A stretch of 64,000 nucleotides of DNA, from NCBI RefSeq assembly GCF_033473495.1, contig NC_088941.1:930001-994000 (forward strand). The letters are read 5' to 3'. The notes under the pieces were generated by a model. It saw only the letters and a list, made by a program, of their open reading frames with translations. It searched no databases and was not told the origin of the DNA. Every line of letters begins with the position of its first letter. Positions within the stretch are counted from its first letter, which is position 1. Position numbers and translations under genes: made by a program. This stretch comes from Cercospora beticola. Its lineage: Eukaryota > Ascomycota > Dothideomycetes > Mycosphaerellales > Mycosphaerellaceae. Shown in pieces: positions 35,098-45,614 of this stretch.

Positions 35098-37296
35098 ATG
35101 CCTCCTCGCACGACGCTTTCCACGCGCGTTGCACGCGCCGTGGACGCTGAAGGATACATCTGTCCATCGTGTCTCTTCACAAATCGCACGCGACCGCAGC
35201 AACTTCAACAACGCCAATCGCAGCGCCCCAACCACTCCCGAACGGCGGCAGCGACACGTTCTCTCACGATCAAGACTCAAAAACCATTTACTACCAATGG
35301 AACCTACAGACAGAGACTCCGCCAGCCTAAAAGCCTCCCTCAGGCTTCACGTTCCTATGCTTCGCTCGCCTCCTCCACAGCGATCAATGCCCCCACATCC
35401 ATACCCGAATCCCTCAAGCCTCTCTACCAAGCCCTTCAACAACTAGAGAAGTCCTCAACATCAAGCTACATCGATCTTGCGCGCCTGCAACTCGCTCTTC
35501 GATCTCTTGAGTCAGAGGATCCTGTGATACGCATTGCTTTCCTCGGCTTGGGAGAGAAGGGTGAGAAGGCTGCAAGGAGGTTGGTAAGAGTTCTGTTGGC
35601 AGACGCGTTGAGTGATGGAGTGGAAAGCTGGGAGAAACAAATCTTGGAGGGTGATGGGACGGGGACGTTATTAGTGAGATATGGAGAAGAGGTGGAAGAT
35701 GTGGGTGTTAGTGGAGGCGGAAACACAGGTAGAGGGAGGGAGCTGAGGGTCTCAAGTCCGCTGCTGAGAAAAGCTGGAATGGAGATTTTGATTACGGGGT
35801 TGAATGCTGCAAAGTCTGCTTCGCAGGATGGTGTCCCGGAGGAGGAGAGGCTACGCGAGTGGGAGGATAGTTTGTTGGTACCTGCGCTGACAATTCCCGG
35901 GGCGGGAGGAAGAGTGGGGTTTGTGAGGTATCCTGTGCACAAGACGATTGTTGTCGCTGAAGGTGTGAGCGGGGCCGTGGAGTTGGGCAGGATGCCAAGG
36001 GGACTGGAGCAGAACGGAATGATACAGAGTGCGGTTTCCTTGCCTTTGAGAACAGACGGTACCACAGAGATGGGTGGCCAAGATGGGAATGTCGTGGACA
36101 TCGGTTTGGCGGAACATGCTCTTGCACTGTTCAGAGAGAACAGAGCCAATGGAGCTGTGTTCAGCAGGGAATGGCAGGCGAGTAAGGTGGGCACTGTGGC
36201 AACCTGGCTATCGAATAGCTCGAAGACTGGCGAGGGAGACGATTATCTGAAGCCTGCTGTCCGAGATTTGCTGGATTCGCTGCTTCACAGAACGGAAACT
36301 GCTGTCCAAGCAGCAGACGGCAGTGCTCTGGAAGTTTACGAAGCACAATCTGTCCCGAGCTCGAAACGAGGCGACCTTCAAGAAGCTGTGGCGACTTGGT
36401 CGAAAGATGCGCATCATGACCTGCAGACCAACTTGTCGACGGCTTTCCTGGGACCTGCTTGGAAGCGCACCGTATGGTGGCGGCTGTTCTGGAGAATCGA
36501 TGAAGTATCAATCTCCGCTTCAGATGTCCTTCGGCGAGGCTGGCTTGTCGAGGCAGAACAAAACCTGGCTTTCCTCTCAGGCCGACTTCTGGAAGCTGGT
36601 GTTGCTACAGAAAATCAACTTCGTGGAATATCTCAGCCGATCGAAGACGAAGATAAGTCTTCTGAGGCAGTGACCACTGCGACAAGCGGCAAGACTCTTC
36701 TTGACGAACGCACGGAAAAAGAAATGGCGGACTACGATGGCGTGCAGCAGGGCATTCTGAAAGATGGCCGGCCGGAGACGGTAGCAGAGTTGATGCAACT
36801 GCCTCCTCTCCTCTCCAAAATCCGAGAAGAGACTGGTCTCAATGCGCTCTTCAATCCTCCTTGGCCGCAGACGATTAATCTCGCACGCGAACAGATCCTT
36901 CATGAGATGGTTCCGAATTTGCACGCAAAGGCCCAGCGCCTCATGCTTGCGTCCCTGTCTACAATGGGTGGGTCCAGCGCACTCGCTGCTTGGCTGTGGG
37001 TTGCGAGCGGAGGTGTTGCACTCTATGAGAGTGGTGCTATTGCGGCTTTTGGGCTTGTCTGGGCATTGCGGAGATTGCAGAGCAAATACGGGAAGGAAAG
37101 AGAAGTATTTGCTGGCACGGTGAGAGAAGATGCGAGGAGAGTCTTGGCTGATGTGGAAGGGAGGATGTTGAGGCTGGTGAGGGATGGAGGAAGAGCAGAC
37201 CTCAGAGTGGAGGATCAGAAGGAACGAGAGGAGGCGAAGAGGACGCTTGAGGCTGTACGAGCGGTATTGGAGAAGGTGGGCAAAGCTGACAAGTGA
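35098..37296 (+). CDS. Mmc1-like mitochondrial protein
   Basis: 732 residues, single exon. The N-terminus is a mitochondrial presequence: Arg/Ser/Thr-rich with almost no acidic residues for about 95 positions, ending near RSYASLASS. A C-P-S-C pair (YICPSCLF) lies inside it at about residue 20. Body: an alpha/beta part (IRIAFLGLGEKGEKAARRLVRVLLADAL, about residues 143-170), a long helical middle, and a C-terminal domain with hydrophobic helices (ASLSTMGGSSALAAWLWVASGGVALYES) and a charged coiled coil. This architecture fits the fungal Mmc1 family, which I recall only as a mitochondrial protein with a GTPase/dynamin-like fold. A classic P-loop GxxxxGK[ST] is not evident, so nucleotide binding is doubtful. 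Confidence 0.6.
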   Translation: MPPRTTLSTRVARAVDAEGYICPSCLFTNRTRPQQLQQRQSQRPNHSRTAAATRSLTIKTQKPFTTNGTYRQRLRQPKSLPQASRSYASLASSTAINAPTSIPESLKPLYQALQQLEKSSTSSYIDLARLQLALRSLESEDPVIRIAFLGLGEKGEKAARRLVRVLLADALSDGVESWEKQILEGDGTGTLLVRYGEEVEDVGVSGGGNTGRGRELRVSSPLLRKAGMEILITGLNAAKSASQDGVPEEERLREWEDSLLVPALTIPGAGGRVGFVRYPVHKTIVVAEGVSGAVELGRMPRGLEQNGMIQSAVSLPLRTDGTTEMGGQDGNVVDIGLAEHALALFRENRANGAVFSREWQASKVGTVATWLSNSSKTGEGDDYLKPAVRDLLDSLLHRTETAVQAADGSALEVYEAQSVPSSKRGDLQEAVATWSKDAHHDLQTNLSTAFLGPAWKRTVWWRLFWRIDEVSISASDVLRRGWLVEAEQNLAFLSGRLLEAGVATENQLRGISQPIEDEDKSSEAVTTATSGKTLLDERTEKEMADYDGVQQGILKDGRPETVAELMQLPPLLSKIREETGLNALFNPPWPQTINLAREQILHEMVPNLHAKAQRLMLASLSTMGGSSALAAWLWVASGGVALYESGAIAAFGLVWALRRLQSKYGKEREVFAGTVREDARRVLADVEGRMLRLVRDGGRADLRVEDQKEREEAKRTLEAVRAVLEKVGKADK

Positions 37297-37590
37297 GAGG
37301 TGGCATCCTGCGGGCAAGAAATATGCCCTGCCGCTGCGCAGCGAAAACGACATGTGTTCTCCGCTGATATGGGCGCAGAGATCAGTATGGAACACAGCTA
37401 CAACAACTCTAGCATGTTTGCCATATCATCCGTGAAGCCAGCTCGGCAAACAACACGATCAATATGCTACACAGATCGTGGCCACCACGGTACAGCAAGC
37501 AATGCGAACAGTTCATGTATATCACCGCTGTGAATGCATTTCTCAGACCTGTCCGAATTGCTTATATTCTCGCATCGAAACTCGCCAAAA

Positions 37591-38523
37591 ATGTTTCCCA
37601 CTCATCACACGTTTCCTACCAAAGAAGCTCAAGAAGCATCGCGTCGTCAATCAACCGCATTCGATCCCGCAAGCAAGCCTCTGTTGACCAAGAAGAAAGT
37701 CGCCACGCAGGATCATACTTCGCCTTCGATTCCAGCAATGCAGCATATCGAAGACGCCAGCATGCGATCTGCCACCAACACTCCTGAGGACATCGAGCGC
37801 CTGAGTGAAGCTTTCGATGGACTGAACCAGCACGATCGATCTTTGACAAAGTTGAGTGAGAGAGTCTCGCTTCTCGAGGAGAAGGTTGACGCCTTGGACA
37901 TCAAGATGGACAGCTTAGGACTCAGAATCGACGTCCTGACCAAGGAAATGAGTCAGCTAAGAACCAGTCTGGGCAGCATTCTGATGTCCGGACCAGGGAC
38001 TCCAGCGTCGAGGGTTGTTGGCAGGGATGTCGGGAAATTCACGCTTTGGGAGAGGAGGGAGGAGGAAAAGAAGGCTGAAGAGCAAGCCGGGAACGTGAAG
38101 AACAAGGAACCTGAGATCCACGGCCTCAACGGACCTCAGAGCATCCATCTCGGCGGCAGGAAGCGCACGAACAGTGGACATGAGTCTGCTCCGCAGGTCA
38201 AGCCGGCCCATGTTCTTGCGAAGACTTCTCCTTTTCCTCCCGTGTTTGATGGGGACGAGAAGGCTTGGGATGAGTACTTTGGTTTTGGACCTGGCGATGT
38301 GCGACCGCAACATGGATACCGGGCTGCTTCGAGTTCGACGATCGCGGTGGTGGGCGGTACGAAGAAGCCTGCGCGGGATGAGCAAGCTGTGGCGGAGGGT
38401 CGGTATGGTGGACCGCAGGATCTTGGAAGACAGAGGGCACTGAGCGGGCATGAGTCTGCGCCGCAAGTGGTTCCTGATCATGTGAAGAAAAACAGAGTGG
38501 CCAAGGGTGATGAAGCAATGTAA
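37591..38523 (+). CDS. Coiled-coil protein with duplicated SGHESAPQV motif
   Basis: 310 residues from the Met at 37591 (the frame stays open to a Met at 37534; the later start, MFPTHHTFPTKEAQ, looks more natural). A heptad-rich coiled coil spans about residues 78-130 (LSERVSLLEEKVDALDIKMDSLGLRIDVLTKEM). The rest is disordered and polar. Two copies of a short motif, SGHESAPQVKPAHV at about 200 and SGHESAPQVVPDHV near the C-terminus, each follow a basic stretch (GGRKRTN, LGRQRAL). I do not recognise a family; the coiled coil suggests a homo-oligomer or adaptor. Confidence 0.65.
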   Translation: MFPTHHTFPTKEAQEASRRQSTAFDPASKPLLTKKKVATQDHTSPSIPAMQHIEDASMRSATNTPEDIERLSEAFDGLNQHDRSLTKLSERVSLLEEKVDALDIKMDSLGLRIDVLTKEMSQLRTSLGSILMSGPGTPASRVVGRDVGKFTLWERREEEKKAEEQAGNVKNKEPEIHGLNGPQSIHLGGRKRTNSGHESAPQVKPAHVLAKTSPFPPVFDGDEKAWDEYFGFGPGDVRPQHGYRAASSSTIAVVGGTKKPARDEQAVAEGRYGGPQDLGRQRALSGHESAPQVVPDHVKKNRVAKGDEAM

Positions 38524-38827
38524 TCAGCGAGGAATTGAAGAACATCTGAAATGTGAGCAGTAGTCAGCGATGATATTTCTGTTGCGTTGTGCTCTATTTG
38601 GGCCTCTGACCACTCCCCACAGGAGGCGGTGAGCTAGAATTGGCCTAGCATGTAATGTTCACAATCTTGCACTGGACACTTTTCGCAAGTCGGTCACTCT
38701 CGAGAGGGTCGCCATAGACGCGACCGTTCCCAGTATGCACACCTATGCGAAGGTTTTCCTCGCTCTCTTTTTCACCGTACTCAGCTGCTACTTGTTCCCG
38801 ACTCGATCAATGTGTGTCGTGCGAGTA
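38524..38827. other. Convergent intergenic space
   Basis: About 300 bases between the 3' ends of the coiled-coil gene (plus) and the 824-residue gene (minus). Nothing notable was seen. Confidence 0.5.
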
Positions 38828-41413
38828 TCAGCGCTGCTCCTTTTCTTCGCCCCCGTTACCTTCGTCGGCTTCTTCTGGAGTACTGTGCGACCATTCCGTC
38901 TGCCATGCAATCCTTTCCTGGCGAGCTTTTTTTATTCTGTTCTCACGACCGGATCTCCCGCCCACGGCATTCGCGAACTTCTCCACAGGCGATTTCTCAT
39001 CAGTGTCGTCAATTGCGAATTCGACCTTGTTTGAGCCATGCCAATTGCCTGCCACATCTTGAACAGGCCTGCCATAGGCAACTGTCGGGTCAACCACGCC
39101 CGGGGCTATGCCCCGCAAAGTGTTGTTTGCCTTGAACTGCGGCGGCATTGGGCTATCTTTGTACTCGAGAATCTTGTCTGGAATAAGTCGATACCGACGA
39201 CATGCTTCAGTCCAATTGTTCGTATACCAGGTACTGTTTGTGCGTGTGATGTACGGCATTCGTGCGACCATTTCTTTCCAGCCAATTCGACCAATGCCCA
39301 ACGTATAAATGGCGCCCATGTGTGGGGCCCACTCGTTGCTGGCAATGCGGGCGGGAGCGAAAGGGATGTCTCTAAGAAGTACCTCAGCCGTATTGTCGCC
39401 GTACGTTCTGACGATCGTGGACTTTGTTTCGCCGTAGGCGTTGAGAAGAGGCAACTTGAGATCCAGGGCTGCAATGCACTCATTTCCCCTCCTGAAAACC
39501 TTCTTTCGCAAAGCAACGCCTGCTTTGCGATCTGGAGTCTTCTCGAAGAGATAGAGCACATCGGGCAGCAGCTCATGATAACTTGTGTGCAGAAAATAAG
39601 GGTGGGTTGATGTCCTCTCGTGTTCTGGAGCCGAGGGGTCGATAGGAGGCCGCTCAAGAGGTTGTCTGAATTGCCAGGATCTGTCAGAAGCCCGTAAGAT
39701 TTCTTGCTGCAGATCGCCTGCCTTGGACTCTGGATTTGTGCGGAAATTGCGCAAAGGAGTAGCTCGCCGGCGCGCACGAGAGAGATAGCCTTGCCGATCG
39801 TACATCTGGCGCTCGATGTCGATCTCACTGAGGAGTGGCCTGGCGGGTGGGTAGTCGCTACGCAGGCTATGTAGCATACTCACATTAGCACCCTCACGCT
39901 CGTGCCAGAATTCGTCCAGACCGGTGAAAATTGGCAGCTCGTCGGGAGGTACTGAGCCTTTGCCAAAATGCCACAATCGCATAAAGTTGATGATGGTTAT
40001 CATCACATGTGCATTACATGCTCCAAACGGCGCCTGAGTCCCTTCCAAAGTGCCCGGGACCCATATCAATCTGATGTCTGTTACTCCACTTATGCCATAG
40101 TGAAGAGCCCAGACTACACTGCCAGCCGCTTCCAGGCCAAGAGCATGGGCGGCGTCTTGGTCTGCCGTTGATGCAAAGTCATAGTACCCGAACTGAGTGG
40201 CCAGCACGTCGCAGCCTCCAAGTGGTGGAACGAAGCCCGAAGGTGGCAATGGGAAGCCTTCGTGATTCTTGGGTAAGTTGGCAATTTGGTCGCGGCTGAG
40301 GTTGGTACCAACGACATCGGACATCATCGTCGTACCTGGACTTACACGGTCATTGTGGCGGCGATGTGTTGCCTGCTCGAGCCACCGTTTGAACAATGAA
40401 GGTAGTTCAGCGGGCGGGACAGCGAGCAGGGGAAGCTCTGAGACAGGCATGCCAAGAAGAGAGTCCTCTATTTGGTCATCTGTCAGGACAAAGATGTTGC
40501 CCGAAGTATCGCGAAAATAGCCGACTTGGTCTGTGTTAGCATCTGTGCACTTCATCTCAACGCCGCAAGAGATTCAACATCGAATGACTTACATCTGTTG
40601 CACGTCGCTGTAAGTAACACCTTGGCGCCTTCCTCAAGTGGGAAGAGGTGTCCTTGATGACCCATTCCATAGGTTTTATGACAGACAACATACAGTCGAT
40701 GCTTCTCCTTGTGAGATGAAGTGAAGTTCTGAGGGGGTTCAGGCTCTGCAGAGGGTTTTTCGCCCTCAATCTTCCACTGTGAGATCCCCTTGAGATGAGA
40801 ACGCCATATTGGTGCTATCCGATCGTCTTCCGTGCGAAGTATGCAGAACCCTAGTCGGATCAGTACGTGTATCAAAACACTGGGCAAGAATTCGACAACC
40901 TTCCACGCGACTTGACTCGCATATATCCACAGTCGTGCCAGGTGTCATTATTGAAATACTGCCATCCATGAGTACCACGTGAATGGCTCGATTCAGAACT
41001 CGAACTTGAGTAGCCTGTGGATCAGAGTCAGTGGGAACTGTAGGCACAGGCTCGTCCTTTGCGTTGGACCGGGCGAATGAGCGAGAGCTTAATAGATGAC
41101 CATTTCCAGATCGAATTTGCGATACAGCGAACCAATCTGGAGCTGCACATTCTTCCAGTTTACTCGCAAACACCCGGTATTCGGCATTATTGAAAATGTC
41201 CAGTCGGACCATCCGTGGTACTCCATCAGAGGACTCATCGATGGCTTTGAGCTGGCACAGGCATCCAGAGGGTATCGGAACTTCGACTTGGTCTGGCACC
41301 AACCGGGCCTTGAAGGACTGAGTGATGGTCAAGGAATTTGGGAACCCCCGCATCAAGCGGTTATCTTCCCACTCATTGATTGAAATACCCAAGTCGTGCA
41401 GTGTCGTGACCAT
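38828..41413 (-). CDS. Large protein of unknown function, 3 exons
   Basis: 824 residues from exons 41413-40900, 40850-40593 and 40530-38828 (introns 49 and 62 bases, both phase 1, branch sites CTGAT and CTAAC). The Met at 41413 (MVTTLHDLG) is preferred; the frame stays open upstream to 41581, but that part reads like leader. Regions: a beta-rich N-terminal half (residues 1-170), a segment with His/Cys residues in exon 2 (VVCHKTYGMGHQGHLF, then ATCNRY), a central part with conserved-looking Gly/Trp/aromatic blocks (GGCDVLATQFGYYDF, GSVVWALHYGISG, FGACNAHVMITIINFMRLWHFG), and a Lys/Glu-rich tail. No membrane span or known catalytic motif stands out. Confidence 0.72.
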
Positions 41414-43362
41414 AGTGGGCAATCGAGAGTTACTGATTGTGAAAGTGAAAGTTGTGGGCTTATGAAAGCGTGTTCGTGATGAGCTGTGGGTCGAGGTGTT
41501 CCAGAGCTGCTTTGACTGGCAGGCAGTGCCACAGCCAAGTTCGGTGTTGGAGAGGAGACACTCTTTCATCTCGTGATACATAGGTATATCAAGATGGCGT
41601 TTGCTTGTGCCTGCGCCACAAAGAGCAGGCTTTGCTACTATTCTGATTCTGCACGCGAGTGAATTATCATGTAGACGTTGATAGAAGTATGATCAGTTAC
41701 ACATCCGAACCTACTGCGAATGTTGATCCGTGACAAGCTAAGTGCCCATAGTGTTCTTGGGCTGGCCTTTGTCGGCCCAGGTGAGTATCTCATCGTGAGC
41801 TGAATGTAGAACCATGGACAACGCCAGGCCTTCCATGCACTGCAGAAGCAGCCGGGTTTGGTCATCGTCTTGATCATTCTACGTGGACGCGAAGCTTCTT
41901 GAAGGAGCAATTCACTGCATAGTAACGGCTGTGTCGAGTAGCCGACCGAGAGCTTTGGGAGTAGAAAGTACCGGACACGACATCGAGTTGCGCGCCTTGA
42001 CGCAACTCATCAGCGTCGACCAGATTGGCATAGCGAATGCGGTGGCTCGTCCTGTCGGATGAGTAGAAATTGTGGGTGGAAACGATATGAATTGAACCTG
42101 TGTAGCCGATTGCGAGTGCACCAACGTAAAGCAGAAGCAGCTGACGTGAAGTGAAGCTCACGCCAAGACATTGAGCTTGAGAACGTGTACAACGCGCGTT
42201 GCCAAGTTGCCAACATCATCGTCCGTTCACGGACTCGCATCTGGTGCGCGACACAGCGACACGACGTCGACTCATTAATTGTGTGTGAAGCGCGGACGGC
42301 ATGAAGATGCAGCACGCGCTACGCCGAGTCCATGAACAGTTCAGATGGTGATCAGTTTCCAGGCCTCACACGAGCACCGCACAGTGTCTCGAGCTTCGAC
42401 ACGCGACAGACTGCGCGCGCGATTGTGTTGAAAGATGCCGTTTTGAAGGCCCGGAGGCTCAGTAGCGGAGGCAGTGCAAAGCTCCAACAAGGGAATGGAT
42501 TTCAATCTCATCGAGGAGAATTGCGGTTCCCGACGAGCTTCAAAGGGACCGCAACAATGACTCGGCTCCCTCCACATGGTCGAACTACCGAAAAGCGACT
42601 TGTCTAGGAGCTTGGTAAAGACTGGTGCATGGTCTGGGACAAGGAGTGGCCTTGGATGTGCTGCCGACTGCCAGTGACCTGGCTGGCAGCTTCAAGACAA
42701 TGGGCTATCTCTGGTAAAGCGATGCCGTGCGATTGCGGGACATCAGTTTGGAGCTCTTTGTTTTTCTTGCCAGACAGATTGCTGATGCTACAGCCTACAG
42801 CTGAACTTCATTCGACACGCGCGAACGATGACAGCGCCCGTCACTTCGACTTGTTACGCGACCAAGCTGCTGCTGATTTGTCTCGAGATGAAGTTGTTGC
42901 ACTCGAGAGCGCTCTGCCAGCGGCGTGTTGTCTCGGGGGCATTGACAGCCGCATTCGGTTGAACTTCTTTGTTCATCTTTCAAAGACCTCATAAACGCAC
43001 TCTCCCAGACCCAGCTCACGTGTTTGACAGAACGTTGTCTCGGCAGAAAGAACTGACTGGATAGCCCAACAAAATTCGTGTTGTGCATTGCACAACGCAG
43101 AATCACTTTTGCCAGCGCCAAGCGCACAGCTGCCTAAAGACAGTAACTGCAAGACCTGAAAATCTGGCACAATAGTGACAGGGCTCGACAATACTATTGT
43201 TCTTGACTAGAAAAGCATTCAGGACAGTTTCTGGCACATTCACTGGCGCATCTTTACGCTCGCAACATACAAAACTGGCACTTCTTCGCACTCCAGTCCG
43301 CCACTTAAACCAAACGCAACTTCGCAAAACACGCTCGAGCAACACAACAACAGACCGACACC
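41414..43362. other. Long intergenic stretch
   Basis: 1.95 kb between the divergent orphan gene and the LPMO gene. Apart from one possible small frame at 41874-42161, nothing is supported. Bases 43200-43362 are CA-rich leader of the LPMO gene. Confidence 0.45.
41874..42161 (-). CDS. Possible small secreted or anchored protein
   Basis: 95 residues starting MSFTSRQLLLLYVGALAIGYTG, a convincing signal peptide or anchor, followed by a polar Ser/Arg/Tyr-rich chain without family resemblance and with one cysteine. No intron tests the frame, and it lies in the presumed promoter zone of the 824-residue gene. It may be a chance frame. Confidence 0.25.
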   Translation of the reverse strand: MSFTSRQLLLLYVGALAIGYTGSIHIVSTHNFYSSDRTSHRIRYANLVDADELRQGAQLDVVSGTFYSQSSRSATRHSRYYAVNCSFKKLRVHVE

Positions 43363-44469
43363 ATGCTCGCAACACAATTCCTCGCAGCTCTTGCTGCAAC
43401 GCTCGCCACATCTCGAGCACACATGTTCATTCTTTCGCCTCAACCAATTGAAGGAACCGACTCGAAATCCCCGCTTGACCCGTCAGGCGTACAATTCCCC
43501 TGCCAAGGTGCAGTGCTCCCAGCTTCGGGAGGTCAGAAGATGGAGGCAGGATCCACCCAGAAGCTGGCCTTCAACCTCGGTGGCGGCGCGAACACCGCTG
43601 TACACGGAGGAGGTTCCTGTCAGCTCTCCATCACGTACGAAACAGATCCGGCGAAGCAAAAGGATCCGGCCAACTGGCACGTGATCTACTCGATCGAGGG
43701 AGGCTGTCCGACCGATGCCGCTGGCAATCTGGCAAACGCCGTCGAATGTACTGAGGGAAGCACGGATACCGCTTGTGTAAACGAGTTCCCATTCACGGTT
43801 CCCAAAGGTGTCAAGGATGGACACGCCATCATGGCCTGGACATGGTTCAACAACGTCGGAAACCGCGAGATGTACATGAACTGTGCAAACGTCGAATTCA
43901 CTGGAGGAGACGGATCAGAAGTCGAAAGCTTCCCACAACTCTTCGTCGCCAATCAAGCCGGAATTGGAGAATGCCCAACGACCGAGAACTTTAACGTCAA
44001 ATTTCCAAACCCAGGCAAGTACGTCACAACGAAGACCGAGGGCGGAACATACCCACTCGCTGTACCTACAGGACCTGGGTGCGCTGCAGGAGGCTCCGGC
44101 AGCTCTCAAGCTTCGCCATCACCATTCGTTGCACCAGTACCAGTACCATCTCCTGAGTCTCCTGCACCTCAAGCACCCGCTTCTTCGACTCAAGCACCCC
44201 CGCCAGCGACACCAGCTCCAGCCGTACCCGCTCCGACAGTCAGCTCCGGCAAGTGTCTCGAAGGCGAAGTCCAATGCTCCACCCCTGGCGCCATGGTCTG
44301 CGTAGATGCCGAGCACTTCGGCATCTGTGACATCGAAGGTTGCGCCATTCCCCAGGCTGTCGCGCCAGGCACACACTGTGTCAACGGACAGATCATGAGG
44401 AGGAAGGCTAAGCGCGGACAACACGGAAAGGGGCACAAGCGCCACGTCGGGCAAATGAGAATGGACTAG
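43363..44469 (+). CDS. AA11-type lytic polysaccharide monooxygenase with C-terminal Cys module
   Basis: 368 residues, single exon, secreted. Copper enzyme that oxidatively cleaves polysaccharide; characterised AA11 members act on chitin. The signal peptide ends at SRA-19, so His20 becomes the mature N-terminus and the first ligand of the histidine brace. The second is His81 in the AVHGGGSCQ block, and Tyr171 in GNREMYMNC is the axial residue. Further family blocks: SIEGGCP and AWTWFNNVGNREM. A Pro/Ala/Ser-rich linker (about residues 235-290) leads to a six-to-eight-cysteine module (CLEGEVQCSTPGAMVC, FGICDIEGCAIPQAVAPGTHC) that fits X278, the module commonly attached to AA11. It ends in a basic tail (KAKRGQHGKGHKRH). 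Confidence 0.88.
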   Translation: MLATQFLAALAATLATSRAHMFILSPQPIEGTDSKSPLDPSGVQFPCQGAVLPASGGQKMEAGSTQKLAFNLGGGANTAVHGGGSCQLSITYETDPAKQKDPANWHVIYSIEGGCPTDAAGNLANAVECTEGSTDTACVNEFPFTVPKGVKDGHAIMAWTWFNNVGNREMYMNCANVEFTGGDGSEVESFPQLFVANQAGIGECPTTENFNVKFPNPGKYVTTKTEGGTYPLAVPTGPGCAAGGSGSSQASPSPFVAPVPVPSPESPAPQAPASSTQAPPPATPAPAVPAPTVSSGKCLEGEVQCSTPGAMVCVDAEHFGICDIEGCAIPQAVAPGTHCVNGQIMRRKAKRGQHGKGHKRHVGQMRMD

Positions 44470-45032
44470 GCGCGTCATTTTGTTTCTGATTTGAGATTTG
44501 GCGCAAGAGGTTGATGAATGAATTCGGGTTCCCTCTGCAGCATGCCTTTTCAAGGTAGACGACGATAGGATAGACTCAACGCATTGAATTGAATTGCTGA
44601 ACAATGACTTTCGCATCTTTCCATTCGTAGCCCCATGTAAACTTGATGCTCAGTGAGCACTGTGACAATGGACTGCTTCAACAACATCTTGGGCGCCATT
44701 TCTGCTTCAGCGAGAGGACTTCACGTATGCAAGCGGGGAAGTACTCGAAACTCTTGTGAGGGGCAAGGCCCGATTGCACCAGTCATGACTGCTATGTCAA
44801 GTGCAACAGTGAAAATTCAACATGTCAATATTGTCCAATTCCACACTTATATTACAGTACGCCCAACGCCTCATATCCATCCCCGGCATGATGCCTCTCT
44901 CAAATCCAGTTTGAAAGCTAGGTACGAATCATAACATCTCCATGCCTTACAAAGCCCGAACAGCATTTCGTAAATCATCCCCAATCTTGACGCGCACAGA
45001 TCCCCCTTCCTCAGCGAGCGAAGTCGATGTCC
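44470..45032. other. Convergent intergenic space
   Basis: About 560 bases between the LPMO 3' end and the 3' end of the minus-strand membrane protein. No gene is seen. Confidence 0.5.
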
Positions 45033-45614
45033 TTATCTGCCCTCATTTGTAAGTTCCTCTTTCTGAATCTCAAGCTCTTGTCCGACCTCACCGTCATGGA
45101 CAGACTCTCCATGATCCGAGCCATCCATATGATGCTCACTTGCTTCCTCGTCTATCTCAGCCCCTTCCACCACTTGCTTTCCGACCTGCTGCCTGTCTTC
45201 CACAGCACGAATCGCAAACAATCTCCACAATGCAGCCAGCACCACTGAACCAAAACATACCATCACCACGAACTTCACACTTCTCCCGACTGCAATTTCG
45301 ACCGGACTCCCACCGAATGCATCACCACGGACCCATACAGCAAACATGTTCATCAAGAAAATGCTCCCGAAAAGAAGTCGGAGCGTTTCGATGCAGAATT
45401 TGAGCTTGTTGGCGGCTTCTTTGCTGGCTCCAAATTTGGCATTGTACTCTTGGCCGCGTGGTAGAAGTTTGTTGAGCAAGAGGAGCGTCAGGCCAGTGGT
45501 GAAGCTTGACATGAAGAATCCGACAAGGAATTTGACGGTTGCAAGGATGGAGATGATGGCGGTGGAGAGAATGGCTTGCAGAATTGTTGCGAGAATTGGG
45601 AGGATTGGAAGCAT
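45033..45614 (-). CDS. Multi-pass membrane protein, unknown
   Basis: 193 residues from the Met at 45614 (MLPILPILATILQAIL). The frame is open to 45788, but a TATTTAA box at 45798-45792 on the minus strand sits only 4 bases before that codon. Transcription should therefore start further in, favouring a Met at 45755 or, better, 45614 where the first hydrophobic helix begins. Four hydrophobic segments are seen: ILATILQAILSTAIISIL, FFMSSFTTGLTLLLL, LLFGSIFLMNMFAVWV and FVVMVCFGSVVLAALW. The C-terminal tail is acidic. No family is recognised. Coding sense is C-rich in the 5' half and G-rich in the 3' half. Confidence 0.6.
   Translation of the reverse strand: MLPILPILATILQAILSTAIISILATVKFLVGFFMSSFTTGLTLLLLNKLLPRGQEYNAKFGASKEAANKLKFCIETLRLLFGSIFLMNMFAVWVRGDAFGGSPVEIAVGRSVKFVVMVCFGSVVLAALWRLFAIRAVEDRQQVGKQVVEGAEIDEEASEHHMDGSDHGESVHDGEVGQELEIQKEELTNEGR

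Noticed and set aside
38735..39034. Plus-strand frame with membrane-like start
   Set aside because: Antisense to the C-terminus of the 824-residue gene and its 3' flank.
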